Assembly: GCA_947176455.1 (NCBI GenBank)
Contig: CAMWQQ010000034.1
Coordinates: 1-11,602 of the forward strand
Length of the DNA stretch: 11,602 nt
Reading direction: 5' to 3'
DNA from: an uncultured Odoribacter sp.
GTDB lineage: Bacteria; Bacteroidota; Bacteroidia; Bacteroidales; Marinifilaceae
Part shown: piece after piece, positions 1 to 4,859 of the stretch
Layout: each line of letters opens with the position of its first letter
How positions within the stretch are numbered: position 1 is the first letter of the stretch
Program-made: the position numbers and the translations under genes
The notes under the pieces: generated by a model
The model's input: only the letters and a program-made list of their open reading frames with translations
Told to the model about the DNA's origin: nothing
Databases searched by the model: none

Positions 1-875
1 TCATACAATCCCCCTTTCAGGCGACGTACCGACAGGGCATCGTCAAAGTCCTTGGCATCTTCCGGGTCTATCGTGAACGTCGTTATCTCCCGGCAATCCT
101 TTCTTTTCCGGATTTCCTCCTGAGGGATTTCCAGCGGGATTTTCTCGGCGGCCTTCAGCACGCCGGACGGGAATTTCACCGGCAATTCGTATTCCGCCAT
201 AATGGCGTTCATCTCCGCATCGTTATCTCCGGAACGTCCCAACACTTCCGTCACCTCACCCACCGGACTTTTTTGACCTTCCGGCCAATCCCTCAGTTTC
301 ACCACAATCTTATCACCGTCCTCCGCCCCATGCAGATGCTCCCCGGGAATAAACACGTCGTAGGGCAACTGTTTCCCCGATGGAATCAAAAAAGCATGTC
401 CTCCGGATTTTTGCAGAACCCCGACAAACGTATGGTTTTTCCGCTCCAGGATTTCCACGACCTCCCCTTCCGAACGGCGATTCCGGACACGGGTACGGAC
501 AAATACCTTCACCTTATCTCCACTCAACGCATGCTTTAGATTCGGAAAAGAAACAAAAATATCTTCCTCGCTTTCGTCAGAGATGATGTATGCGGCTCCC
601 TTTGCCGTCAGTTCCACTTCTCCCGTGATATAAACTCCCGTCGGCTTCACCCTGTATCGTCCGGTTGAAATTTCCTCCAATTCTCCTTCCTGAGCCATTT
701 CCCGCAACACCTCCGAAATCAAACGCTTCACATCCATGCGTTTCACCTGCAAACGCACAGCCAATTGTTTATAATTAAAATTCTCGGTAGGGCGGTTTGC
801 CATAACGGAATAGAGCAATTTCCGCAACTCCGCCTTACCCGGTGTCGGCTCCACCTTCTTTTTATTCTTACCCAT
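1..875 (-). CDS. rnr: Ribonuclease R, N-terminal part (cut by left window edge)
   Basis: Processive 3'-to-5' exoribonuclease of the RNase II/R family, which degrades structured RNA in the cytoplasm. The ATG is at 875-873 and 291 codons are read without a stop to the window edge; the family is usually about 700 residues or more, so over half the protein is missing. After a Lys-rich start (MGKNKKK), residues about 10-70 look like the winged-helix domain found at the N-terminus of RNase R, followed by cold-shock-type beta segments. Residues 268-282 read TIDPEDAKDFDDALS, the start of the RNB catalytic domain. D270, D276, D278 and D279 have the spacing of the RNase II metal-binding aspartates. The presence of the winged helix favours RNase R over RNase II. 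No in-frame start is seen just upstream, which supports this ATG. The gene follows the threonine dehydrogenase terminator, so it is probably transcribed separately. Confidence 0.95.
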   Translation of the reverse strand, partial: MGKNKKKVEPTPGKAELRKLLYSVMANRPTENFNYKQLAVRLQVKRMDVKRLISEVLREMAQEGELEEISTGRYRVKPTGVYITGEVELTAKGAAYIISDESEEDIFVSFPNLKHALSGDKVKVFVRTRVRNRRSEGEVVEILERKNHTFVGVLQKSGGHAFLIPSGKQLPYDVFIPGEHLHGAEDGDKIVVKLRDWPEGQKSPVGEVTEVLGRSGDNDAEMNAIMAEYELPVKFPSGVLKAAEKIPLEIPQEEIRKRKDCREITTFTIDPEDAKDFDDALSVRRLKGGLY

Positions 876-917
876 TTGTTTCCCTTTCGATTTATGCCCT
901 AAATTTAGTGTTTTTAT

Positions 918-941
918 GATTCAATCCACCGGATTTGAATC
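918..941. repeat. Imperfect inverted repeat near the RNase R promoter
   Basis: GATTCAATCC at 918-927 and GGATTTGAATC at 931-941 are complementary apart from one extra T, with ACC between them. The palindrome covers the start site (about 936) predicted from the -7 box at 943-950. It could be a protein-binding site or an RNA stem at the very 5' end. No function is known. Confidence 0.45.
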
Positions 942-942
942 A

Positions 943-950
943 CAAAATTA
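943..950 (-). promoter_or_regulatory. Possible -7 box for RNase R
   Basis: On the minus strand this reads TAATTTTG, matching the Bacteroidota -7 consensus TAnnTTTG, 67 nt before the RNase R start codon. I see no good TTTG -33 box at the usual distance; that position falls in the terminator of the previous gene. The call is therefore tentative. Confidence 0.4.
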
Positions 951-958
951 ACTCCCAT

Positions 959-990
959 AAAAAAAGGAAGGCGATATGACACCGCCTTCC
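959..990 (-). terminator. Rho-independent terminator of the threonine dehydrogenase gene
   Basis: Read on the minus strand, an 8-bp perfect stem (GGAAGGCG at 966-973 paired with CGCCTTCC at 983-990) with a 9-nt loop is followed by seven T residues (965-959). It begins 25 nt after the stop codon of the gene at 1016-1984. Confidence 0.9.
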
Positions 991-1015
991 CCGTCTTATT
1001 TTCATTCCCGAAAGA

Positions 1016-1984
1016 TTACTTGATCAATCCCTTGTCGAATTTCTCCTTCACTTTCACCAACATATCATCGGTCATGCTCTTCAAGTCGTATTCCGGCTTC
1101 CAGCCCCATTCCTCGCGAGCACAGGTGTCGTCCATGCTATTGGGCCAGCTGTCTGCGATGGCCTGTTTTACAGGGTCTATCTGGTAATCCATCTTGAAAT
1201 CCGGAATATGCTTGCGGATTTCAGCCGCAATCTGCTCGGGCTCAAAACTCATGGCGGCGATGTTGAAACTGTTCCGGTGCTTCAGCTTGGAGGGGTCAGC
1301 TTCCATCAGCTTCACCACGGCATTCAAGGCATCCGGCATATACATCATATCCATAAACGTACCCTGCTTTACATTGCAAGTAAAAGAACCCTTGCGAATG
1401 GCATCGTAATAAATCTCCACGGCATAGTCCGTCGTACCTCCGCCGGGCAACGTAACGTAGGAAATCAATCCAGGGAAACGCACACTGCGGGTGTCCACTC
1501 CGAAACGATGATAATAGTAATCGCTCAGCAACTCGCCGGTCACCTTGCACACGCCGTACATCGTCGTATTTGAACGCTGCAAAGTATCCTGAGGTGTCTT
1601 GTCCTTGGGGGTGTCTTTTCCGAAAGCTCCGATAGAACTCGGGGTGAATACCGCACAATGGTTATCTTTTGCGATATACAGCGAATTGGTCAAGGCACCG
1701 ATGTTGATATCCCATGCCAATTTCGGATTTTTCTCTCCCGTGGCAGACAAAAGCGCTACCAGGTTGAAAATGGTATCAATACCGTATTTCTTTACAATGG
1801 CCGTGTAATTCTCACCGTCAAGCGCATTCAATTCCTCGAACGGTCCGGCCTCCGCCAACGCCTTGCACTTTTCAGCACTGATATCTGCTGCCACAACGTT
1901 ATTATTGCCATAAATGGCTCTCAAATGCGGGACCAATTCAGATCCGATTTGCCCTCCGGCACCAACGATTAATATCTTTTTCAT
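1016..1984 (-). CDS. L-threonine 3-dehydrogenase, short-chain (GalE-like) type
   Basis: A 322-residue cytoplasmic NAD-dependent enzyme of the extended short-chain dehydrogenase family. The N-terminus carries the Rossmann dinucleotide motif GAGGQIG (residues 8-14). The catalytic set is Ser116/Ser117 in TPSSIGAFG plus Tyr143 and Lys147 in the YxxxK motif. Residues 171-193 (PGLISY, then PGGGTTDYAVEIYY) are the signature that separates SDR-type threonine dehydrogenases from ordinary UDP-sugar epimerases. The expected reaction is L-threonine + NAD+ to 2-amino-3-oxobutyrate, normally handed to glycine C-acetyltransferase (Kbl) to give glycine and acetyl-CoA; no kbl gene is in this window. Automatic pipelines often label such proteins only as NAD-dependent epimerase/dehydratase. 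The gene stands alone, with its own promoter (2049-2077) and terminator (959-990). The length is full for the family. Confidence 0.85.
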   Translation of the reverse strand: MKKILIVGAGGQIGSELVPHLRAIYGNNNVVAADISAEKCKALAEAGPFEELNALDGENYTAIVKKYGIDTIFNLVALLSATGEKNPKLAWDINIGALTNSLYIAKDNHCAVFTPSSIGAFGKDTPKDKTPQDTLQRSNTTMYGVCKVTGELLSDYYYHRFGVDTRSVRFPGLISYVTLPGGGTTDYAVEIYYDAIRKGSFTCNVKQGTFMDMMYMPDALNAVVKLMEADPSKLKHRNSFNIAAMSFEPEQIAAEIRKHIPDFKMDYQIDPVKQAIADSWPNSMDDTCAREEWGWKPEYDLKSMTDDMLVKVKEKFDKGLIK

Positions 1985-2048
1985 TGCAGAATTTGATTAA
2001 AAATGATTGCTTTTGATTCAAGGCACACCAATACCTCCGAAATCGATG

Positions 2049-2077
2049 CAAATGTAATAAATTAAAAATTTTACAAA
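2049..2077 (-). promoter_or_regulatory. Bacteroidota-type promoter of threonine dehydrogenase
   Basis: On the minus strand TTTG (2077-2074) is followed, after 17 nt, by TACATTTG (2056-2049), a match to the TAnnTTTG -7 consensus. The predicted start is near 2042, giving a leader of about 58 nt. Confidence 0.65.
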
Positions 2078-2081
2078 CAAT

Positions 2082-2100
2082 AAAAACCTATGGATTTTTT
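2082..2100. terminator. Weak, short hairpin after RNase HI
   Basis: AAAAACC (2082-2088) can pair with GGATTTTT (2092-2099), with one bulged base and a 3-nt loop. It lies a few nucleotides beyond the RNase HI stop codon and just upstream of the next promoter. The A-tract/T-tract arms could work in both directions, but the stem is short. It is the only terminator candidate for the RNase HI gene. Confidence 0.35.
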
Positions 2101-2104
2101 ATGT

Positions 2105-2587
2105 CTAAGTGAAAATTCCCGGAGTGCCGTTCAGTTCCGATTCGTAATAAGCATCAACGTTCAATTCAGGGGATTTGGAAGCCTGAACTGCCAATTGGTC
2201 ACACCGTTCGTTTTCAGGAACATCGGCATGCCCCTTCACCCACACGAATTTAACCTGGTGCTGCCGATAAACCGTCAGGAAACGTCGCCACAAATCAGGA
2301 TTCTTTTTCCCCTTGAACGCTTTTTTCTCCCACCCGAAAACCCATTGCTTTTCTATGGCATCCACGACATAGCGGGAGTCCGAATACACCGTGACGATGG
2401 TGCCCGGATTCTTCAGTGCCTCCAGTCCCACAATGACCCCCAGCAATTCCATCCGATTGTTTGTGGTCATTCTAAAACCCGCCGACATTTCCTTGCGGTG
2501 GATTCCCGACTTCAACACAATACCGAATCCCCCGGGACCGGGATTTCCACTGGCTGCGCCGTCCGTATATAAGGTTACTTCCACCAT
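2105..2587 (-). CDS. rnhA: Ribonuclease HI
   Basis: A 160-residue cytoplasmic endonuclease that cuts the RNA strand of RNA:DNA hybrids (R-loops, primers). All the residues of the type 1 RNase H active site are visible: Asp9 in LYTDGAASGNPGPGG, Glu47 in NNRMELLG, Asp70 in VYSDSRYVV, His120 in VWVKGHAD and Asp130 in NERCDQLA. Order and spacing agree with E. coli RNase HI (D10, E48, D70, H124, D134). The basic helix after the third motif (EKKAFKGKKNPDLWRRF, about 87-103) resembles the substrate-handle region. Length is normal for the bacterial single-domain form, with no N-terminal hybrid-binding domain. The ATG at 2587 is the natural start, because the first beta strand begins at residue 2. The gene appears monocistronic, with its promoter at 2611-2642. 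Confidence 0.96.
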   Translation of the reverse strand: MVEVTLYTDGAASGNPGPGGFGIVLKSGIHRKEMSAGFRMTTNNRMELLGVIVGLEALKNPGTIVTVYSDSRYVVDAIEKQWVFGWEKKAFKGKKNPDLWRRFLTVYRQHQVKFVWVKGHADVPENERCDQLAVQASKSPELNVDAYYESELNGTPGIFT

Positions 2588-2610
2588 ACGCTACGATTAA
2601 TATGATTCCA

Positions 2611-2642
2611 CAAAATTAATATTTTACCCCCTCATCCCCAAA
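2611..2642 (-). promoter_or_regulatory. Bacteroidota-type promoter of RNase HI
   Basis: On the minus strand TTTG (2642-2639), then 20 nt, then TAATTTTG (2618-2611), matching the -33/-7 pattern. The predicted start is near 2604, leaving a leader of only about 17 nt before the ATG. Confidence 0.6.
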
Positions 2643-2678
2643 TAGAAAGATTTCAGACAACTCCCCTTACTCCCGTAT

Positions 2679-2716
2679 AAAAAAAGTCCTCGAAAGCTAT
2701 TCACTTCCAAGGACTT
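2679..2716 (-). terminator. Rho-independent terminator of tRNA-Cys
   Basis: On the minus strand AAGTCCT (2716-2710) pairs with AGGACTT (2690-2684); further pairing of GGAAG with CTTTC extends the stem inside. A run of seven T residues (2685-2679) overlaps the base of the stem and follows it. It starts about 15 nt after the tRNA-Cys 3' end. Confidence 0.85.
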
Positions 2717-2730
2717 CTGCATCTGAGTTG

Positions 2731-2801
2731 AGGTCGGTAGCGGAATCGAACCGCTCTGCACGGTTTTGCAGACCGTTGCCTAACCTCTCGGCCAACCGAC
2801 C
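2731..2801 (-). tRNA. tRNA-Cys (anticodon GCA)
   Basis: A 71-nt cloverleaf on the minus strand. The acceptor arm GGTCGGT (2801-2795) pairs perfectly with ACCGACC (2738-2732). The anticodon stem ACGGT/ACCGT encloses the loop CTGCAAA, giving anticodon GCA. The T arm is GCGGTTCGATTCCGC. The discriminator base is T (2731), the identity base expected for tRNA-Cys. No CCA is encoded (CAA follows). The gene has its own promoter and terminator. Confidence 0.97.
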
Positions 2802-2818
2802 ATTTGCATTTTGCGTGG

Positions 2819-2849
2819 CAAAGATAGGATGTTTTCGTAAAGTTCCAAA
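2819..2849 (-). promoter_or_regulatory. Bacteroidota-type promoter of tRNA-Cys
   Basis: On the minus strand TTTG (2849-2846), then exactly 19 nt, then TATCTTTG (2826-2819): a consensus -33/-7 pair. The predicted start is near 2812, about 11 nt before the mature tRNA 5' end. The -33 box overlaps the inverted repeat that follows the folB stop codon. Confidence 0.8.
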
Positions 2850-2869
2850 ATAATCCGGGAAATTATTTT
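2847..2869. repeat. AT-rich perfect inverted repeat across the folB stop codon
   Basis: AAAATAAT (2847-2854) and ATTATTTT (2862-2869) are perfectly complementary, with CCGGGAA as spacer. The repeat covers the last codons of folB and the -33 element of the tRNA-Cys promoter. It may act as a weak folB terminator, since on the minus strand the 3' arm ends in TTTT, but the stem is entirely A/T. Confidence 0.5.
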
Positions 2870-3216
2870 TCCAAGGTCACGCTGGTGCATTTTATCTGTC
2901 CGCCCAGAGGAGGATTCATCTTGGAGATTTTAATCCGGGCATACTGCAATTGAGGAAAAGCCGCATAAAGGGCATCCAAGATGCGATGTCCCACATGTTC
3001 CAGCAAATGGGAACGCACCATCATCTCCCGGGCAATAACCTCATAGGCGGTCTGATAACTCAACGCATCTCCGATTTGGTCGGATTGTGCCGCCAAAGCG
3101 CAATCGTAATGCAGACACGCATTGACGATAAACTTATTGCCTGCCACCTGTTCCGCCTCGAAACAACCGTGATAGGCAAAAAATTCCATATCTTCAATTT
3201 CTATTATTCCTTTCAT
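2863..3216 (-). CDS. folB: Dihydroneopterin aldolase
   Basis: A cytoplasmic folate-pathway enzyme that converts 7,8-dihydroneopterin to 6-hydroxymethyl-7,8-dihydropterin and glycolaldehyde. I chose the ATG at 3216, giving 117 residues (the usual length), rather than the in-frame start at 3264. The shorter form starts right before the first beta strand (MKGIIEIEDMEFFAYHG), and GGAG (3228-3225) sits 8 nt upstream. The 16 extra residues of the longer form would be read through a terminator-like hairpin. Visible motifs are FFAYHGCFEAEQ (residues 12-23) with the family glutamate, Tyr54 in LSYQTAYE, and Lys99 in KISKMNPPLGG (96-106), the conserved catalytic lysine. No other folate gene is nearby. 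The gene is preceded by a promoter and a hairpin that may attenuate it. Confidence 0.93.
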   Translation of the reverse strand: MKGIIEIEDMEFFAYHGCFEAEQVAGNKFIVNACLHYDCALAAQSDQIGDALSYQTAYEVIAREMMVRSHLLEHVGHRILDALYAAFPQLQYARIKISKMNPPLGGQIKCTSVTLEK

Positions 3217-3228
3217 CAGCGTTTCTCC

Positions 3229-3258
3229 AAAAATGAAAGGGCCGGAGAACCGACCCTT
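3229..3258 (-). terminator. Terminator-like hairpin just upstream of folB
   Basis: On the minus strand AAGGGTCGG (3258-3250) pairs with CCGGCCCTT (3245-3237), including one U.G pair, around a TTCT tetraloop. It is followed by TCA and five T residues (3233-3229). It lies between the promoter at 3323-3352 and the folB ribosome-binding site at 3225-3228, so it should either end a short RNA or attenuate folB. Confidence 0.7.
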
Positions 3259-3316
3259 AAACATTTACTACTAACCTAAACCATACAAACTTATGAAAAA
3301 CAATCTTTTTTCAAAG
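3229..3316 (-). ncRNA. Candidate small RNA or attenuated leader upstream of folB
   Basis: A strong -7 box (TATTTTTG, 3330-3323) predicts transcription from about 3316 on the minus strand, and a terminator-like hairpin with a T-run ends at 3229, about 88 nt in all. A second stem lies at the 5' end: TGAAAAA (3313-3307) with TTTTTCA (3300-3294) around a 6-nt loop. The middle is unstructured and rich in T, A and G (GGTTTAGGTTAGTAGTAAA). No minus-strand ORF of use fits inside. The arrangement of promoter, 5' stem, single-stranded middle and terminator is that of a free-standing small RNA. It could equally be the folB leader. Conserved Bacteroidales RNA families with a similar layout are known (for example Bacteroidales-1), but I cannot confirm membership. 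Confidence 0.45.
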
Positions 3317-3322
3317 ACAATG

Positions 3323-3352
3323 CAAAAATACAGGCTTTCTCCCAAAAACCAA
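3323..3352 (-). promoter_or_regulatory. Bacteroidota-type promoter upstream of folB leader
   Basis: On the minus strand TTGG (3352-3349), then 18 nt, then TATTTTTG (3330-3323), an excellent TAnnTTTG -7 box. The predicted start is near 3316, 100 nt from the folB ATG. It is the only candidate promoter between the nuclease gene and folB. Confidence 0.65.
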
Positions 3353-3422
3353 CGCCACAACAGCAAATAATCGTTAATGGACGTCTTAAAATAGCGTTAA
3401 AACTTTATATATGGGATTGGCT

Positions 3423-4280
3423 TTACACCTTTCTGCTGTTCTTTATCTCTTCTTCGGATAGTCCGGTTGCCTGGCAAATCGTTTCAATCGGCAATCCCAT
3501 TTCCTGCATTTTCAGGGCAATGTTCCATTTCTCTTCTGCCTTGCCTTCCGCTTTCCCTTCTGCTTTTCCTTTTTTCTCGGCGGCAACCATGACCACCAGG
3601 TTGTCTCGAAATATGTCGATGCTATTTTCGTATTTGTCGCGTTCCTCTTCGGGCAAGGCGGAAATGTCCGTGATGGCCGCCAGTTTCCGAAATATCGGGT
3701 TTTTAGCAAAGAGAAGTGCTTCGGCTGAGGTTTCCATGTTTTTCAATATATAAATCCAACGTTCAAAATCAGTTTCACATTCCTCCGCTTTCTTTTGGAA
3801 GGCGGGGAGTTCAATAAAGATGAAACGCAGTTTGTCCAAAAAGGGTTCATGCGTTTCACGGTCGGCAAGCACGATGTCCGTGCGCAATTTGTGCGCCATG
3901 CCCTCCGGTTTGAAGTTCATGAAGAAGACGCCGTACACGGCTTTCAACTCGAACTGCCACCTTTCTCCTTTCTTCCCCTGCCTGGTAATGGCGCGGGAGA
4001 GGTAAAAGAGGGCGCGTTCCCGGAAATTTTCCTGCGCACGGTTCTGCATCTCCACGATGATGTGCTCGCCGTTTTTGGTCGTGCAATAAATGTCATATAT
4101 CACGCCCCGATCGCTCTGTATCTCGCCCAGGAGTTCCTTGTCGAGAAACGTGATGTCCTCTATTTCCTGTTCTCCGGTCAACAGGTTGTTGAGGAAATCA
4201 ATCAAGAGATCCTTGTTGGCGGTTTGTCCGAAAATGGTCTTGAAACCCCAGTCGGAAAACGGATTGATATACTTTGCCAT
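3423..4280 (-). CDS. Rpn family PD-(D/E)XK nuclease / transposase-like protein
   Basis: A 285-residue protein of the family annotated as Rpn recombination-promoting nuclease or 'PD-(D/E)XK nuclease family transposase'. The N-terminus MAKYINPFSDWGFKTIFGQ is the typical opening of these proteins. The nuclease core shows Asp63 in VIYDIYC and Glu77-x-Gln79 in IIVEMQN, matching the D...ExQ metal-binding signature, so the catalytic set looks intact. Residues 238-249 are three copies of GKAE in a charged linker, followed by a helix-turn-helix-like tail (MGLPIETICQATGLSEEEI, about 261-279) resembling the end of many Rpn proteins. Related Rpn proteins of enterobacteria cut DNA and promote RecA-independent recombination; more recent work connects them with phage defence. 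No terminal inverted repeats or target duplications flank the gene, so I see no sign that it is a mobile element. It appears monocistronic, with its own -7 box. Confidence 0.88.
   Translation of the reverse strand: MAKYINPFSDWGFKTIFGQTANKDLLIDFLNNLLTGEQEIEDITFLDKELLGEIQSDRGVIYDIYCTTKNGEHIIVEMQNRAQENFRERALFYLSRAITRQGKKGERWQFELKAVYGVFFMNFKPEGMAHKLRTDIVLADRETHEPFLDKLRFIFIELPAFQKKAEECETDFERWIYILKNMETSAEALLFAKNPIFRKLAAITDISALPEEERDKYENSIDIFRDNLVVMVAAEKKGKAEGKAEGKAEEKWNIALKMQEMGLPIETICQATGLSEEEIKNSRKV
3534..3569 (-). repeat. Three in-frame 12-bp repeats encoding GKAE
   Basis: Read on the minus strand the units are GGAAAAGCAGAA, GGGAAAGCGGAA and GGCAAGGCAGAA, each coding for Gly-Lys-Ala-Glu. Third-position differences show that the copies are not freshly made. 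A change in copy number would lengthen the linker by four residues without breaking the frame. Confidence 0.85.
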
Positions 4281-4304
4281 AGACGCACAGATTGGATACT
4301 ATGA

Positions 4305-4312
4305 CAAATATA
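4305..4312 (-). promoter_or_regulatory. -7 box of the Rpn nuclease gene
   Basis: On the minus strand this reads TATATTTG, matching TAnnTTTG, 24 nt before the start codon. TTTTC at 4335-4331, about 18 nt upstream, is an imperfect -33 element. The leader would be very short. Confidence 0.5.
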
Positions 4313-4403
4313 AGATAAAATTTTGAAGTAGAAAAGAGGGAGGGTTCACAAAATCGGAAGTTGACACCTCCCGGAATCTTTGCTTATTTTTTCGGGCAAA
4401 TAT

Positions 4404-4434
4404 TTTGCTATTCTGAAAAAACTCCTTACTTTTG
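4404..4434 (+). promoter_or_regulatory. Bacteroidota-type promoter of tRNA-Val
   Basis: TTTG (4404-4407), then exactly 19 nt, then TACTTTTG (4427-4434), a consensus -33/-7 pair. The predicted start is near 4441, about 19 nt upstream of the tRNA. Confidence 0.82.
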
Positions 4435-4459
4435 CATCCGCAATCAAATCAGAGTGCAC

Positions 4460-4534
4460 GGGTTCTTAGCTCAGTTGGTTCAGAGCATCTGGTTTACACC
4501 CAGAGGGTCGGGGGTTCGACTCCCTCAGGACCCA
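4460..4534 (+). tRNA. tRNA-Val (anticodon UAC)
   Basis: A 75-nt cloverleaf. The acceptor arm GGGTTCT (4460-4466) pairs with AGGACCC (4527-4533), with one T.G pair, and the discriminator is A4534. The anticodon stem TCTGG/CCAGA encloses the loop TTTACAC, giving anticodon TAC (UAC, valine). The T arm is GGGGGTTCGACTCCCTC. No CCA is encoded (CAA follows). A single tRNA unit with its own promoter and terminator. Confidence 0.97.
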
Positions 4535-4535
4535 C

Positions 4536-4564
4536 AAAAGAGGCTTCAAAAGAGCCTCTTTTTT
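4536..4564 (+). terminator. Rho-independent terminator of tRNA-Val
   Basis: AGAGGCT (4539-4545) pairs with AGCCTCT (4553-4559); flanking A residues (4536-4538) add pairing with the T-run (4560-4564). It begins right after the tRNA 3' end. Confidence 0.9.
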
Positions 4565-4685
4565 ATTTTACTCCGATTATACTCCGGCGTCCCCCGTCAT
4601 ATCCGGGACGCATTCAACACAAATAAATTCTCCGTCCGGGAAAACCATCGGGATGCTTTTCCGTTATAACCTAAAAAACGGCATC

Positions 4686-4859
4686 ATGAAAAAGGAGAAA
4701 AACAACATCTGGGTAACCATCGGGGTGATTCTCATCTGCGTATTGTTGCTCTATTGGCTTATCGCCCGAACGCTTATTGTCGAGAACGAAACATTGGAAA
4801 CGACAGCCGTTCCGGCTTTCATTCAAAGTTCTCCCGGCGAATCAGGTTTCGCCGGATGA
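4686..4859 (+). CDS. Small single-pass membrane protein, unknown function
   Basis: A 57-residue protein: a short charged head (MKKEKNN), one hydrophobic segment at about residues 8-27 (IWVTIGVILICVLLLYWLIA), then a short acidic and Ser/Gly-rich tail. The positive residues before the segment suggest the N-terminus is in the cytoplasm and the tail outside the inner membrane. I chose the ATG at 4686; an in-frame ATG at 4653 would add 11 residues without membrane character. There is no clear Shine-Dalgarno sequence and no TAnnTTTG box between the tRNA-Val terminator and the start, which weakens the call. The last 41 nt overlap the 3' end of the DoxX gene on the other strand. I do not recognise a family. 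The membrane segment with a sensible N-terminal charge pattern argues for a real gene. Confidence 0.5.
   Translation: MKKEKNNIWVTIGVILICVLLLYWLIARTLIVENETLETTAVPAFIQSSPGESGFAG

Noticed and set aside
2090..2572. Long plus-strand ORF over RNase HI
   Set aside because: It is the mirror frame of RNase HI, whose catalytic residues are all intact; the opposite translation shows no domain or signal.
2863..3264. Longer folB reading starting at 3264
   Set aside because: The additional 16 residues are translated across the terminator-like hairpin at 3229-3258 and precede the conserved first strand; the ATG at 3216 has GGAG at the right distance.
3293..3370. Tiny plus-strand ORF (25 codons, MKNNLFSKTMQ...) opposite the folB leader
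   Set aside because: It lies antisense to a region with a good minus-strand promoter, stems and terminator, has no TAnnTTTG box on its own strand nearby, and is Lys/Asn/Gln-rich with no domain character. The symmetric 5' stem explains the AAAAAC run.
3423..4280. Insertion sequence around the transposase-like gene
   Set aside because: No terminal inverted repeats or short direct duplications could be found by eye at either flank, and the gene has its own host-type promoter.
3795..4304. 169-codon plus-strand ORF over the Rpn nuclease
   Set aside because: A shadow of the nuclease gene, which has a convincing N-terminus and catalytic motif. The shadow shows no recognisable motif.
4460..4534. 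tRNA-Val or tRNA-Cys as an integration (att) site of a mobile element
   Set aside because: No copy of either tRNA 3' end recurs in the window and no integrase gene is present.
4805..4817. Short hairpin AGCCG-TTC-CGGCT between the small membrane gene and DoxX
   Set aside because: Only 5 bp with a 3-nt loop and no T-run in either direction; too weak to call a terminator.
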